NCBI RefSeq assembly: GCF_017357865.1
Contig: NZ_CP060096.1
Span: forward strand, 1,240,001-1,304,000
Direction of reading: 5' to 3'
Source: Aceticella autotrophica
GTDB lineage: Bacteria; Bacillota; Thermoanaerobacteria; Thermoanaerobacterales; Thermoanaerobacteraceae
DNA: 64,000 nucleotides
Shown piece by piece: positions 13,684-23,039 of the stretch. The stretch's first letter is position 1. Each line of letters begins with the position of its first letter. Under the pieces are notes generated by a model that ran no database searches, had not been told where the DNA came from, and saw nothing but the letters and a program-made list of their open reading frames with translations. The position numbers were made by a program, and so were the translations under genes.

Positions 13684-14967
13684 TTATATTAATTTTTCAT
13701 CATAAATGCCTATTAAATTATCCCTTGATATTTTATCTTTTATTATAGCAGTATCTGTTGTATAAAGTCCAAGATTTTTCATTCTTTCAAAATATCTGCC
13801 ACCGGCAAATGTGTATCTATTTTTTAAACCTTCCTTGGTTTTAATACATTCATTTTCATATGCTATTAAATCACCTGATGCAAGATTTCTTGGCAGTTCA
13901 AGTAAAGGCATTCCCAAAGCAAGCCTTACACTATTATGTCCTGCTAAGCAACCGGTTGCTATTGCTTCTGTATGACCTGTGAAAAGACCGGATTTTTCTC
14001 CGGCGCAAAGCAAGTTGTCCAATCCTTCTACTTTCATTCCATTATTTCTTGGCGCCATCGAAAGATACCTTACGGAATTTGTCTTTCCACCCGAATATGG
14101 ATCCTCATATCTTGCTCTTTCAAGACCAGGTATTTTTCTTAATTTGTCAAGCGGATAAAATGGAGTCATTAATTTTGCATGACCTGTATCAAGCAAGATT
14201 ATATTTTTTGCATATTCAGGTAATGCATACTGTTGACATACCTTTATTTTAAGTTTATCCATATTAATGTCTTCTTTTGGAATCGGCAGTATTACAACAC
14301 CTTCTTTATCAAGCTTTTCCCTTATTTCTTTGCTTAAGGAATCTTTATTTAATTTACAGGAACCACTGAAAGCACCGTAAACTTCGTCTGAACGCATTCC
14401 CAGTATATCTTCAACACCAGCTCTGTAACTTATACTTATTCTCGGTCCAAAAGAAGGGCATCTTAATATGCACATAGAACAACCATTTCCATATCGCAAG
14501 CAATTACCCATAGGACCTGTTGAACCTGTTGTTTCTATAAAAATATCACCATATTCGACTGTATCATCTGATAGTTGAATCCCCTTTATTTTATTTTTGT
14601 CTTTCATAATAACGTCAACCGCACGTGCAATTAATTTAATTTTTACTCCTTTATTAAGAAGCATACTGCGTACCGCTGGTTCTACCATTGTTATATCATA
14701 TAGATTTGCATGTTTATGTCCTGGAAATTCGATATTTACATGTCTTGCACATTCATCTGTTATATTAATTAATTCATGACCTCCAAGATATTTTATTTCT
14801 TCTGATGCAGTAAACCTGCCGTTATTTCTCATTATTCCTCCTACAAGCCCACAACCTAAAAGCATATCAGTTTTTTCCAATAAAACAACATCTGCGCCAG
14901 CTTTTTTAGCTGTTAAAGCAGCAGCGCATCCTGCCCATCCGCCACCTATTATTACGACTTTAAGCAT
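13684..14967 (-). CDS. FAD-dependent oxidoreductase, MnmG(GidA)-like
   Basis: About 427 residues. The N-terminal dinucleotide-binding motif VVIIGGGWAGCAAA is followed by an acidic strand end (VVLLEK). A central CSMCILRCP cluster could carry a metal or redox centre, and the C-terminal LCAGEKSGLFTGHTEAIATG is the second FAD-contact motif of the GidA/TrmFO-type fold. It is shorter than MnmG and lacks its C-terminal tRNA-binding domain, so tRNA modification is unlikely. The start at 14967 has AGGAGG seven bases upstream and overlaps the stop of the PyrK-like gene by eight bases, indicating a two-subunit redox enzyme. Substrate unknown. Confidence 0.75.
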   Translation of the reverse strand: MLKVVIIGGGWAGCAAALTAKKAGADVVLLEKTDMLLGCGLVGGIMRNNGRFTASEEIKYLGGHELINITDECARHVNIEFPGHKHANLYDITMVEPAVRSMLLNKGVKIKLIARAVDVIMKDKNKIKGIQLSDDTVEYGDIFIETTGSTGPMGNCLRYGNGCSMCILRCPSFGPRISISYRAGVEDILGMRSDEVYGAFSGSCKLNKDSLSKEIREKLDKEGVVILPIPKEDINMDKLKIKVCQQYALPEYAKNIILLDTGHAKLMTPFYPLDKLRKIPGLERARYEDPYSGGKTNSVRYLSMAPRNNGMKVEGLDNLLCAGEKSGLFTGHTEAIATGCLAGHNSVRLALGMPLLELPRNLASGDLIAYENECIKTKEGLKNRYTFAGGRYFERMKNLGLYTTDTAIIKDKISRDNLIGIYDEKLI

Positions 14968-15925
14968 GTAAAATCCTCCTTTCAATTGCTTTTCTAACAT
15001 CTAATTGAACTTTACATGAACGTACTTTTTGCCCGTTAATTTCTATTTCACAGCTTCCACAAATGCCTTCTCCACAACAGATGGTATTATTGTTTGAAAC
15101 AGCAAGATATGCCTCTGTATTATAGTGATCAATGAAATTAAGTATATTAAGATGTTGTGCATCAGAACCACCGCTGTATATAAGTTTTATATTTTGATTG
15201 CTGATAAGATTTCTAAGGAGATTTTGTCCATCATTACTTAAAATATCTTTTTTAAATATTGTTATATTAAAATCCTTTAAATATTCTTCTATAAAATATT
15301 CTCCAATTTTACCTTTATCTATAAGAACAGTTACATTATTATTATTTTGTATAAGTTTTGATATCACAATAACACCCGGTGCCTGTGCAATACCTCTTAA
15401 AACTACTAAACATTTTGAATTATGCATACCTTTGATGTATTTATGTCCGAATAATCCATTCCAATATGGACCTCTTATATAGATATTTTCTTTACATTCC
15501 TGTATTAATTTGGTTTTAGGACCATTAATCTGTACTGCAAGTTTTATTATTCCTTCCATTTCATTAGAATACATAATTGACATTGGAGTGTCAAAAAAAG
15601 ATGGGCTTAAATTATCCCTAAGAAAAATGTACGAACCTGGCTCATTTAATTCTCTTGATAATTTTTTTGGTATTTTCAATGTTAAAATTAATAATCTTTC
15701 GTTTATCATGTCTTTTTTTATAATATTTGATAATATTGTTTTTCTTGTAGATTTTGATTTGCATCCTGCCCATATATATTCTTGATAAATACATACCCCT
15801 CTCCAGTTGCAATCGCAAAATTGTTTTCCTTGTAGTTGAGAACATACTATGCATTCATTTAATTCAGCTAAATAACATGGGCAATATTCGCTTCCGGCAT
15901 CAATGCATTCTAATCTTTTTGTCAC
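14960..15925 (-). CDS. PyrK-like FAD/2Fe-2S electron-transfer protein
   Basis: About 321 residues. A Cys-rich N-terminus (EYCPCYL, ECIVCSQ, FCDCNW) is followed by a ferredoxin-reductase-type FAD/NAD domain and the 2Fe-2S motif CCGEGICGSCEI with a fourth Cys in VRSCKVQL. This matches the sulfide dehydrogenase/dihydroorotate dehydrogenase electron-transfer family. The GTG at 15925 with GGGAGG eight bases upstream is preferred over the in-frame GTG at 15949. It is coupled to the FAD oxidoreductase that follows and probably passes electrons between NAD(P)H and that subunit. Confidence 0.78.
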   Translation of the reverse strand: MTKRLECIDAGSEYCPCYLAELNECIVCSQLQGKQFCDCNWRGVCIYQEYIWAGCKSKSTRKTILSNIIKKDMINERLLILTLKIPKKLSRELNEPGSYIFLRDNLSPSFFDTPMSIMYSNEMEGIIKLAVQINGPKTKLIQECKENIYIRGPYWNGLFGHKYIKGMHNSKCLVVLRGIAQAPGVIVISKLIQNNNNVTVLIDKGKIGEYFIEEYLKDFNITIFKKDILSNDGQNLLRNLISNQNIKLIYSGGSDAQHLNILNFIDHYNTEAYLAVSNNNTICCGEGICGSCEIEINGQKVRSCKVQLDVRKAIERRILHA

Positions 15926-16026
15926 ATTATACACCTCCCAAGGAATCACAGTATCAGGATATTCTAAAACAAAAAAATTGTTACCAAAAGCTTAGTAAAA
16001 AACCTCGTTATTTATTGAGAAACTAT

Positions 16027-16055
16027 AAACCTCTTAACTTATCGTTAAGAGGTTT
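16027..16055 (-). terminator. Terminator hairpin of the first D,D-carboxypeptidase gene
   Basis: AAACCTCTTAAC and GTTAAGAGGTTT (12 perfect pairs) flank a five-base loop and overlap the gene's stop codon. The U-run after the stem is weak. Confidence 0.6.
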
Positions 16056-17199
16056 CAGCATTAAATATCAATATCCAATTTTCAAAAAGCGTTTTTAAAT
16101 TATAGCCAAAATCTCTTTGTTTAATCGATTTGCCTGCAATAATATCTATTTTATTAATTTTTTTATTATCAATTAATATATCAACGCTGCCAATTTTTTC
16201 ACCGATTATAATAGGTGCTTTTACACTTTCCGGTAAATTCATATTGATATTTATATTTAACTTTTCTTCTTTTGAGACAGGTAGTTCAAAATCATCACTG
16301 AAAATAACAGGTAAATATTTGCTTTTTCCATTTATTACTGGTAAGGTTTTTGCAACCTGACCCTTATTAATAATTAACTTATATTTATATTTTGCAAATG
16401 CATAATCAAGCATTTTCTCAGAGTCTTCCCACATAGGACCACTATTGAGCACAACGGCAATTAACCTATGACCATTTCTTGTAGCAGATGATACAAGACA
16501 TCTGCCTGCCTTTTTAGTATAACCTGTTTTTACACCATCTGCTCCATCATATTGCCACAATAATTTATTCTTATTTTTTAGGTACCTGCCCCAATCATGA
16601 CCATACCATGGTATAGTCTTTTCTTTTGTCGAAACAATTTGTGCAAATTTTTCATAATTGTTAAATGCATATCTTGTAATAAGCGCAAGGTCATAAGCTG
16701 TTGTATAATGATTATCAATGTCAATATCAAGTCCTGAAGGGGTAACAAAATGTGTATTTAATGCTCCAATTTCGCCTGCTTTTAAATTCATCATATGGAC
16801 AAAATTTTCAACACTTCCTCCTATATGTTCTGCAATTGCTGTAGCAGCATCATTTCCGGAATTTAACATCAGACCATATAAAAGATTATCAAGCGTAATT
16901 TTCTCGCCAGGTGAAAGCCAGATAGAGGAACCGCCTACATTGCAAGCTCTTTTACTTATTGTTACAATGTCATTTAAATTACCATATTCAAGTGCCAGCA
17001 ATAATGTCATAATTTTTGTTGTACTTGCCATTGGAAGTTTTTCATTTATATTTTTTTCATATAATATTCTTCCTGATTGTTGGTCCATAACTATTGCAGC
17101 CTTCGCCGCAGTTTGTGGTGGGCATATATCATTTGCTTCAGTGGTTATTGGGGACACAATTAAGATAAATGCAACAATGTATACATAAATCTTTTTCAT
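16045..17199 (-). CDS. D-alanyl-D-alanine carboxypeptidase (peptidase S11)
   Basis: 384 residues with a signal peptide (about 1-22). The penicillin-binding motifs are SxxK at Ser59-Lys62 (MASTTK), SGN at 115-117 and KTG at 225-227, followed by the C-terminal beta-rich domain of the PBP5/DacF class. It trims the terminal D-Ala of peptidoglycan pentapeptide on the outer membrane face. AGGAGG precedes the ATG. It is followed downstream by its own terminator. A second S11 enzyme is at 28289-29437; proximity to gerW fits a sporulation role, but that is inference. Confidence 0.9.
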   Translation of the reverse strand: MKKIYVYIVAFILIVSPITTEANDICPPQTAAKAAIVMDQQSGRILYEKNINEKLPMASTTKIMTLLLALEYGNLNDIVTISKRACNVGGSSIWLSPGEKITLDNLLYGLMLNSGNDAATAIAEHIGGSVENFVHMMNLKAGEIGALNTHFVTPSGLDIDIDNHYTTAYDLALITRYAFNNYEKFAQIVSTKEKTIPWYGHDWGRYLKNKNKLLWQYDGADGVKTGYTKKAGRCLVSSATRNGHRLIAVVLNSGPMWEDSEKMLDYAFAKYKYKLIINKGQVAKTLPVINGKSKYLPVIFSDDFELPVSKEEKLNININMNLPESVKAPIIIGEKIGSVDILIDNKKINKIDIIAGKSIKQRDFGYNLKTLFENWILIFNAETS

Positions 17200-17251
17200 G
17201 TTATGCCTCCTGAAGTTAAGAATACCTCACAATAAGCCCCCCGAAATGTAT

Positions 17252-17701
17252 TTAATCTACGTTATTTTCAGCTGTTATAGGTGTTGATTTTTTATATGTT
17301 TTGTTTTTTCCAAATACGCTTTGTAGTTCTTCTATTAATTTTGGAGCTAAATCGATTATCCTTTCTATCATAGCATTTTGATTTACCGGAAGTAATCTAA
17401 TCTGTCCTTGTCCAACTACCATAAATGCAACTGGTTGAAGTGAAATACCAGCTCCACTTCCTCCACTAAATGGCATCTTTGCACTTTCACTTTCCTGTTG
17501 ATTCTGTTTTTCTTTTTCTCCACAAGGCTTGTGAAATTCTCCTCCTCCTGCAGCAAATCCAAATGAAACTTTAGATATCGGAATTATAACAGTACCATCA
17601 GGTGTTTCAACTGCATCACCTACAATTGTATTTACATCTATCATATCTTTTAGACTTTCCATGGTTGTTTGCATTAATCCTTCAATTGGATGTTCACTCA
17701 T
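17252..17701 (-). CDS. ytfJ: GerW family sporulation protein (YtfJ)
   Basis: 149 residues. The start MSEHPIEGLM has GGAGG eight bases upstream; a GTG three codons earlier lies inside that site. The family core is visible: DVNTIVGDAVETPDGTVIIP, then FGFAAGGGEF, a variable Glu/Gln-rich loop, GSGAGISLQPVAFMVV and the IERIIDLAPKLI helix. GerW is a spore protein needed for germination in some conditions in Bacillus. Downstream of the DUF2953 gene by 15 bp, the usual arrangement in Firmicutes. Confidence 0.9.
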   Translation of the reverse strand: MSEHPIEGLMQTTMESLKDMIDVNTIVGDAVETPDGTVIIPISKVSFGFAAGGGEFHKPCGEKEKQNQQESESAKMPFSGGSGAGISLQPVAFMVVGQGQIRLLPVNQNAMIERIIDLAPKLIEELQSVFGKNKTYKKSTPITAENNVD

Positions 17702-17716
17702 CCAGAACACCTCCAG

Positions 17717-18427
17717 TTAAATTTTAAATTTTCTTAAAAAATTTATCCCATCGATTATAATATTACCACATCTAAAATCTAATATGCAAATAAAACTGGA
17801 ATCTATTAGTGATTTCCCATAATGTGGTTTTATCGAAATTAAAGGTTCCTTAGTAAATTTTGCATTATTATAAATTAGTGATAGAGCAGTATAAATAATT
17901 CCATTGATAACTCCAAATAAAATTGCAGTTAATGATGCGTCACTAAAACCAGCTTCTAAAGATAAATTGAATTTACGAAATTTAATGTTATTTAAAATAT
18001 TCATAGTTAGAACATAAAAATCACAATAATTACCTTTGAATATATGTAATATATTTTTCATATCTTTAAAACTGAATATCTTTTTTTTATTTTTTTTATG
18101 TATTAATCTAAACAAAAACTTTGTATATAAATTATATTTTATAACTGGTTTTTTCTCTTTTAAACTTAAATCAGCAACATCTATAATTAAATTAAAAAGT
18201 TTAATATTAAAGATGGTTCTTATTGTAATTTCAAACCGATTATTTTCTCCTACTCCTTTATAGTATATGTTAAAATACCCAAGTCTAATTCTAAATAGCA
18301 TATATAAATATATGTCTAAATTAAAATTTTGATTTAAATTTTTAAATTTGATTTTCATCGTAATCGGTAAAAAATATATTATTGAAATGATAAAAATTAA
18401 AAATACTAATATATATATATATTTCAT
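17717..18427 (-). CDS. DUF2953 membrane protein (YtfI-like)
   Basis: 236 residues with an N-terminal membrane segment (about 3-22), a basic middle part (RLIHKKNKKKIFSFKDMKNI) and a beta-rich region ending SIKPHYGKSLIDSSFICIL. The length and the position directly before gerW match DUF2953 proteins. Function unknown; operon position suggests a sporulation or spore-membrane role. AAGGTG precedes the ATG. Confidence 0.75.
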   Translation of the reverse strand: MKYIYILVFLIFIISIIYFLPITMKIKFKNLNQNFNLDIYLYMLFRIRLGYFNIYYKGVGENNRFEITIRTIFNIKLFNLIIDVADLSLKEKKPVIKYNLYTKFLFRLIHKKNKKKIFSFKDMKNILHIFKGNYCDFYVLTMNILNNIKFRKFNLSLEAGFSDASLTAILFGVINGIIYTALSLIYNNAKFTKEPLISIKPHYGKSLIDSSFICILDFRCGNIIIDGINFLRKFKI

Positions 18428-18480
18428 AAATACACCTTCTTTAATTATTTTTTACCATAAAACTTTAAAATAATACATGC

Positions 18481-18987
18481 TTAATTTATGTTATCTATTG
18501 GTGGCAATTGATTTAAAGAAGGCAAATTAAAACATTTCAAAAAATCTTCAGTTGTAACATATAAAATAGCTCTTCCAGGTCCCTGCACTCTTCCATTATC
18601 CTTAATCAAATTAAATTGCAATAACGTGTTTATTGCTTTTTCACATTTAACTCCTCTGATTTTTTCTATCTCCATTCTTGTTATAGGTTGATTATATGCT
18701 ATTATTGATAGTACTTCAAGTGCTGCCTGTGACAACCCCTGCTTTACATCCATGTCAAGAGCCTTTTTTACATATTCTCCATAAATTTCGTTTGAACACA
18801 TTTCAAAACTACTATTTATTTTTATTATTTTTATTCCACGTCTTTCTTTTTCATAGTACTTTTCTAAATTTGAAGCAGCTTCAATTACTTCTTTTTCAGG
18901 TAGATTCAAGATATTACTTAGTGTTTTTATTTTTACTGGACCACCTGAAGCAAAAAGAATCGCCTCTAAGATATTCTCTATATGCAT
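18481..18987 (-). CDS. scpB: Segregation and condensation protein B
   Basis: 168 residues with two winged-helix domains. The opening IENILEAILFASGGPVKIKT and the central LSQAALEVLSIIAYNQPITR with MEIEKIRGVKCEKAI are the family signatures. ScpB binds ScpA and the Smc ATPase to form the condensin that organises the chromosome. It starts four bases after the scpA stop. Confidence 0.93.
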   Translation of the reverse strand: MHIENILEAILFASGGPVKIKTLSNILNLPEKEVIEAASNLEKYYEKERRGIKIIKINSSFEMCSNEIYGEYVKKALDMDVKQGLSQAALEVLSIIAYNQPITRMEIEKIRGVKCEKAINTLLQFNLIKDNGRVQGPGRAILYVTTEDFLKCFNLPSLNQLPPIDNIN

Positions 18988-18991
18988 ATTT

Positions 18992-19708
18992 TCACTCCTG
19001 AAGTTTTTTGATTAATATATCGCCAAAGACCTGGTTTTGCTCTGCAGTTATTTTATTTAATCTAATTAATTCTAAAAGAGCTATAAAGGATACTATAACT
19101 TCCGATTTTCCCCGGCTTTTACGTATAAATTCACTGAAAAGCAAAATAGGTCTGCGTATTAATTTTTTAATAAATATTTTTATTTTACCTTCAACTGTAT
19201 AAGGTTCTTTAGTATATTTTATTGCTTCTATGTTATGCTCTAATTTGCTTGTAATTTTTTGATATGTTTTAACAATATCATTTTTACAATATTTTAAAGA
19301 CAATGATCGGTCGATATATTTAATTTCGGGATTTTCCTTAAAAAATCTTTTGTTAAATAAACACATTGACTTTAATTTTTCCGCAATAACTTTATATTTT
19401 TTATATTCCATCAATTTTGTGACAAGTTCTTCTCTTGGGTCAACTTCCTGCACTTGCATATTATTCATTTCATCTTTACAAATCTTTGGCAAAAGCATCT
19501 CAGACTTTATTTTCATAAGAGTCGCTGCCATTAATATAAAATCTGTTGTTATATCAAGGTCGATTTTCTGCATTTTATTGAGATATTCCATATATTGATC
19601 AAGTATTGTTGCTATTGGTATATCCTTTATGTCCACTTCATTTTTCTCTATTAAATGAAATAATAAATCAAAAGGTCCCTCAAAAGTATCAAGTTTTACA
19701 TTATACAT
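18992..19708 (-). CDS. scpA: Segregation and condensation protein A
   Basis: 238 residues, the kleisin of the Smc-ScpAB complex. The N-terminal Smc-binding part reads FEGPFDLLFHLIEKNEVDIK and IPIATILDQYMEYL, and the C-terminal winged helix includes VIVSFIALLELIRLNKI, all typical. It starts two bases after the M50 protease stop and precedes scpB, the conserved order. Confidence 0.93.
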   Translation of the reverse strand: MYNVKLDTFEGPFDLLFHLIEKNEVDIKDIPIATILDQYMEYLNKMQKIDLDITTDFILMAATLMKIKSEMLLPKICKDEMNNMQVQEVDPREELVTKLMEYKKYKVIAEKLKSMCLFNKRFFKENPEIKYIDRSLSLKYCKNDIVKTYQKITSKLEHNIEAIKYTKEPYTVEGKIKIFIKKLIRRPILLFSEFIRKSRGKSEVIVSFIALLELIRLNKITAEQNQVFGDILIKKLQE

Positions 19709-19710
19709 TG

Positions 19711-20322
19711 TTAGACTCCAAAAGGCTTTAAAATTGCAGATATTATTGAATCAAATCCATTATAAAGTGGATATAAGATAATACCAAAAAATCCAGTAAC
19801 TAAGAGTAAGAGCAATATAACAAATCCATATTGTTCATACTGCGAAAATATATAAGCCTGTTTTGGAGGAAGAAAGCTCCACAATATTTTTGAACCGTCG
19901 AGTGGTGGAATTGGTATCAAATTAAAAATAGCAAAAAACATATTGTAAATATAAAGCAATGTTAAAAAATCTTCTATTAAATGAAAACCACTAAACAAAG
20001 ACATTAATATTCGTGTTATCATAGCAAGAAAAACATTTGATAAAGGACCGGCTAATGACACCAAAAATACTCCTTTTCTTTTGTCTTTAAAATAATAGGG
20101 ATTAATTGGAACAGGTTTTGCCCATCCAAATTTAAAAATTAATAATGTTAAAAATCCTATAGGATCTATGTGGGCAATAGGATTAAGTGTAAGCCTTCCA
20201 TTTTGTCTTGGAGTAGGATCACCCATCTTATCCGCAACATAGCCATGGCAATATTCATGGAAACTCATTGCTATTATTAATGCCGGAATCCTGTAAATAA
20301 AATCTATTAATGTTGAATTCAA
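19711..20322 (-). CDS. Site-2 protease family (M50) membrane metalloprotease
   Basis: 203 residues with about five membrane helices. The zinc site is HEYCHG (HExxH) in helix 2, and the third ligand is in NLIPIPPLDGSKIL (NxxPxxxLDG). This is the short YwhC/RseP-like form without a PDZ domain, common before scpA in Clostridia. A TTG start with GGAGAG upstream overlaps the preceding gene by four bases. Substrate unknown. Confidence 0.88.
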   Translation of the reverse strand: MNSTLIDFIYRIPALIIAMSFHEYCHGYVADKMGDPTPRQNGRLTLNPIAHIDPIGFLTLLIFKFGWAKPVPINPYYFKDKRKGVFLVSLAGPLSNVFLAMITRILMSLFSGFHLIEDFLTLLYIYNMFFAIFNLIPIPPLDGSKILWSFLPPKQAYIFSQYEQYGFVILLLLLVTGFFGIILYPLYNGFDSIISAILKPFGV

Positions 20323-21506
20323 ATTAACTCTCCTTTCTTTACTTTATTGACATATAATTTTAGCAAATTCAATTCTTCATCATGGTTTTTAATCTTACCT
20401 TGTACTTTGGCATTAAATATTTTCTGCAATATGATAGAATACACTGGACCCGGATTTAATCCGGCATTTCTGATATCATTACCATTTACTGTAAGTTTTA
20501 TATGAGACAAATGATTAATATAATGGTTTATTATTTTTTTTATAGTTACATCTTCACTTATATTGATTGCCATTAATACTTCATATTTTATATTTTTAAA
20601 CGTATTATATATATATATATTGTCGCAATTATCTTTCAAAAAACATAAATTATTTTTTGTTAAAAGTAACTCTTTAAGAGCTTCTATGTATTTACGTCTT
20701 AAATTATATCTATTTAAAAGATATTCAATACCTTTATCGTCAATATTATAAAACAAAAGCAAAAATCTATATAATATAATGTCACCATTATTTATAGTAC
20801 TATTAATTTTTTTTATGTTAAGCTTGATATTATCAAATATCTCTTTTTGAATTCCATATGATATCATGCTTTCAATAATTAAATCAGTTTTATTTTCTTT
20901 TAAAAACAAAAAAATCTCATTTATTATTCTATCATTTGATAGTTTTTTTATAAAACCTCCATTAACTGCTTTTTTAATCAAAATATCTGTTTTATCATCT
21001 ATTTTAAATCCATATCTGCCACTGTATCTTAATGCTCTAAAAATCCTTGTTGGATCATCAATAAAACTTTTATCATTTATTACCCTAATAACTTTATTCT
21101 GTAAATCCTTTAAACCATTGTAATAATCTATAATGGCATCATTTAAAACATCATATGCAAGCATATTAATCGTAAAATCTCTTCTTGCAATATCTTCCTT
21201 TATATCAGAAAATTTAACTACAGGGAGAGCTGCTGGATATTTATAATACTCGCATCTAGCAGACGCAATATCAATTATATAATTTTCAGCTGTTATTGAA
21301 GCAGTTTTGAATTTATCATAAACCTTTAAAGTACCATTTATATACTTATTTAGAATTTTAGCAAATTCTATGCCATTACCTTCAATGGTTATATCTATAT
21401 CATAGTTTTTTACGCCTAAGAAAAAATCCCTTATAAATCCACCAACTATGTAACACTTTATATTGGTTTTTCTGCAAATCTCTTTCAAGATACTTATTAA
21501 TTCCAT
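20319..21506 (-). CDS. CCA-adding tRNA nucleotidyltransferase/poly(A) polymerase family
   Basis: 395 residues. The nucleotidyltransferase head reads CYIVGGFIRDFFLG and NYDIDITIEG (catalytic DxD), followed by EDIARRDFTINMLAYD (RRDxxxN) and DDPTRIFRALRYSGRYGF. This is the class II CCA/poly(A) polymerase signature; whether it adds CCA, only A, or CC cannot be told by eye. No HD domain is evident. First gene of a run reaching down to gerW's neighbours. Confidence 0.88.
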   Translation of the reverse strand: MELISILKEICRKTNIKCYIVGGFIRDFFLGVKNYDIDITIEGNGIEFAKILNKYINGTLKVYDKFKTASITAENYIIDIASARCEYYKYPAALPVVKFSDIKEDIARRDFTINMLAYDVLNDAIIDYYNGLKDLQNKVIRVINDKSFIDDPTRIFRALRYSGRYGFKIDDKTDILIKKAVNGGFIKKLSNDRIINEIFLFLKENKTDLIIESMISYGIQKEIFDNIKLNIKKINSTINNGDIILYRFLLLFYNIDDKGIEYLLNRYNLRRKYIEALKELLLTKNNLCFLKDNCDNIYIYNTFKNIKYEVLMAINISEDVTIKKIINHYINHLSHIKLTVNGNDIRNAGLNPGPVYSIILQKIFNAKVQGKIKNHDEELNLLKLYVNKVKKGELI

Positions 21507-21589
21507 ATTAGATATATATACTTTTATTTATAACACAGCCTTTCAACGATATATTATAACTTTAAATTATTATAACATATTTCAATAAA

Positions 21590-21620
21590 AAATAAGCATA
21601 ATCTTTAAATATTATTATGC
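21590..21620 (-). terminator. Terminator after spoVAE
   Basis: On the minus strand GCATAAT and ATTATGC form a stem followed by TTATTTTTT, 19 bp past the spoVAE stop. It separates the spoVA operon from the CCA-enzyme gene. Confidence 0.65.
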
Positions 21621-21638
21621 CTATTTGGAGTATTAAGC

Positions 21639-21995
21639 TTATTTTTTTGTTCTGGGATTGAATATAAGTGAGAAAATATAACCAAAGAATACCGCAGCAG
21701 CTATACCACCAGCTGTTGCAGTAAGTCCTCCCGTAAATACTCCTGTTAATCCATCCTTTGAAACAGCTTTAATTGTTCCCTGCACAAGTGAATTGCCAAA
21801 TCCCATTAAAGGAATTGTAGCACCAGCGCCTCCTATGGTGATGATTTTTTTATAAATACCCAATCCTCCTAAAATTGCTCCAAGTGTAACATATAGTACA
21901 AGTATTCTGGCAGGAGTAAGTTTTGTTTTATCCATTAAAATCTGGGCTATAGCACAAATCATACCCCCAACCAAAAATGCTCTTACATAGTCCAT
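21639..21995 (-). CDS. spoVAE: Stage V sporulation protein AE
   Basis: 118 residues: MDYVRAFLVGGMICAIAQIL and then three more membrane helices rich in small residues (GAGATIPLMGFGNSLVQG). GGAGG precedes the ATG at 21995; the longer open frame upstream overlaps spoVAD. SpoVAE is part of the inner-membrane channel that carries dipicolinic acid into the forespore and out at germination. Confidence 0.92.
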   Translation of the reverse strand: MDYVRAFLVGGMICAIAQILMDKTKLTPARILVLYVTLGAILGGLGIYKKIITIGGAGATIPLMGFGNSLVQGTIKAVSKDGLTGVFTGGLTATAGGIAAAVFFGYIFSLIFNPRTKK

Positions 21996-22011
21996 ATATC
22001 CATGCCTCCAT

Positions 22012-23025
22012 TTAAAAATTTTTACATATAGTAACAGCATGTGCGATTGCTGGAATAGATTCACCCTGTTGACTGCTGGTAGGTGAAAGTAATGCACCTG
22101 TTGCAATAAATAAGACTCTATTATAAACACCATTTTTTATTTTGCTCAAAAGCCAACTATTTAGGACTACAGAGGAACATCCTGCGCCACTGCCGCCTGA
22201 ATGCACATCTTGTGTTTCATCAAAAATTTCTATGCCACAATCCTTATATTTACTATCAATATTATATCCCTCCTTATTAAGAAGGTCTAAAAGAATATTT
22301 CTGCCTACCCTTGCCATATCACCAGTTATTATAAGGTCGTAATCATCTATTGTAAAACCTGTATCGTTAAAATGAGTTATAATTGTATCTGCTGCAGCTG
22401 GTGCCATTGCAGCTCCCATGTTGTTTGCATCCTTTATTCCTAAATCAATTACCTTGCCTATTGTAATATGTGTTATATATGGACCTTCCCCTTTTGAACT
22501 TAAAATCGATGAACCTGAACCAGTAACAGTCCATTGAGATGTAAAAGGTCTTTGCACCCCTTGTTCTAATGGAAATCTGTATTGTCTTTCAGCAGTTGAA
22601 AAATGACTTGAAGTAGTTATAATAACATTATCTGCATATTCTCCATCAATTAGCATTGCACCAAGGGATAATCCTTCTGCCATTGTTGAACAGGCACCAT
22701 ATAGTCCTAAAGTAGGTACATTAAATTGTCTTGCAGCAAAACTTGCGGTTATTATCTGGTTTAAAAGGTCCCCACCGAGTAAATAATCAATATCATTAAT
22801 TTGCAAATTTACTTTTTTTAATGCTAAATTAATAGAATCTTGAAACATTTTACATTCTGCTTTTTCCCAACTTTTTTCTCCATAGGTATCATCTGTTAAT
22901 ATAATATCAAAATAATCTTTCAATGGTCCTTTCCCTTCTTTGGGACCTACGATAGTAGCAGATGATATAAAAGAAGGAGGATTGGATAATTTTACAGATT
23001 GTGTTCCGATTTTTTTATTTGCCAT
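22012..23025 (-). CDS. spoVAD: Stage V sporulation protein AD
   Basis: 337 residues with the thiolase-like fold of SpoVAD: SSATIVGPKEGKGPLKDYFD near the start, LYGACSTMAEGLSLGAMLI at the Cys region and the Gly-rich DVHSGGSGAGCSSVV. In SpoVAD this fold binds dipicolinic acid. The ATG at 23025 has AAAGG at better distance than the ATG at 23043, which overlaps the spoVAC stop. Middle gene of spoVAC-AD-AE. Confidence 0.93.
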   Translation of the reverse strand: MANKKIGTQSVKLSNPPSFISSATIVGPKEGKGPLKDYFDIILTDDTYGEKSWEKAECKMFQDSINLALKKVNLQINDIDYLLGGDLLNQIITASFAARQFNVPTLGLYGACSTMAEGLSLGAMLIDGEYADNVIITTSSHFSTAERQYRFPLEQGVQRPFTSQWTVTGSGSSILSSKGEGPYITHITIGKVIDLGIKDANNMGAAMAPAAADTIITHFNDTGFTIDDYDLIITGDMARVGRNILLDLLNKEGYNIDSKYKDCGIEIFDETQDVHSGGSGAGCSSVVLNSWLLSKIKNGVYNRVLFIATGALLSPTSSQQGESIPAIAHAVTICKNF

Positions 23026-23039
23026 TTTACCAAATCCTT

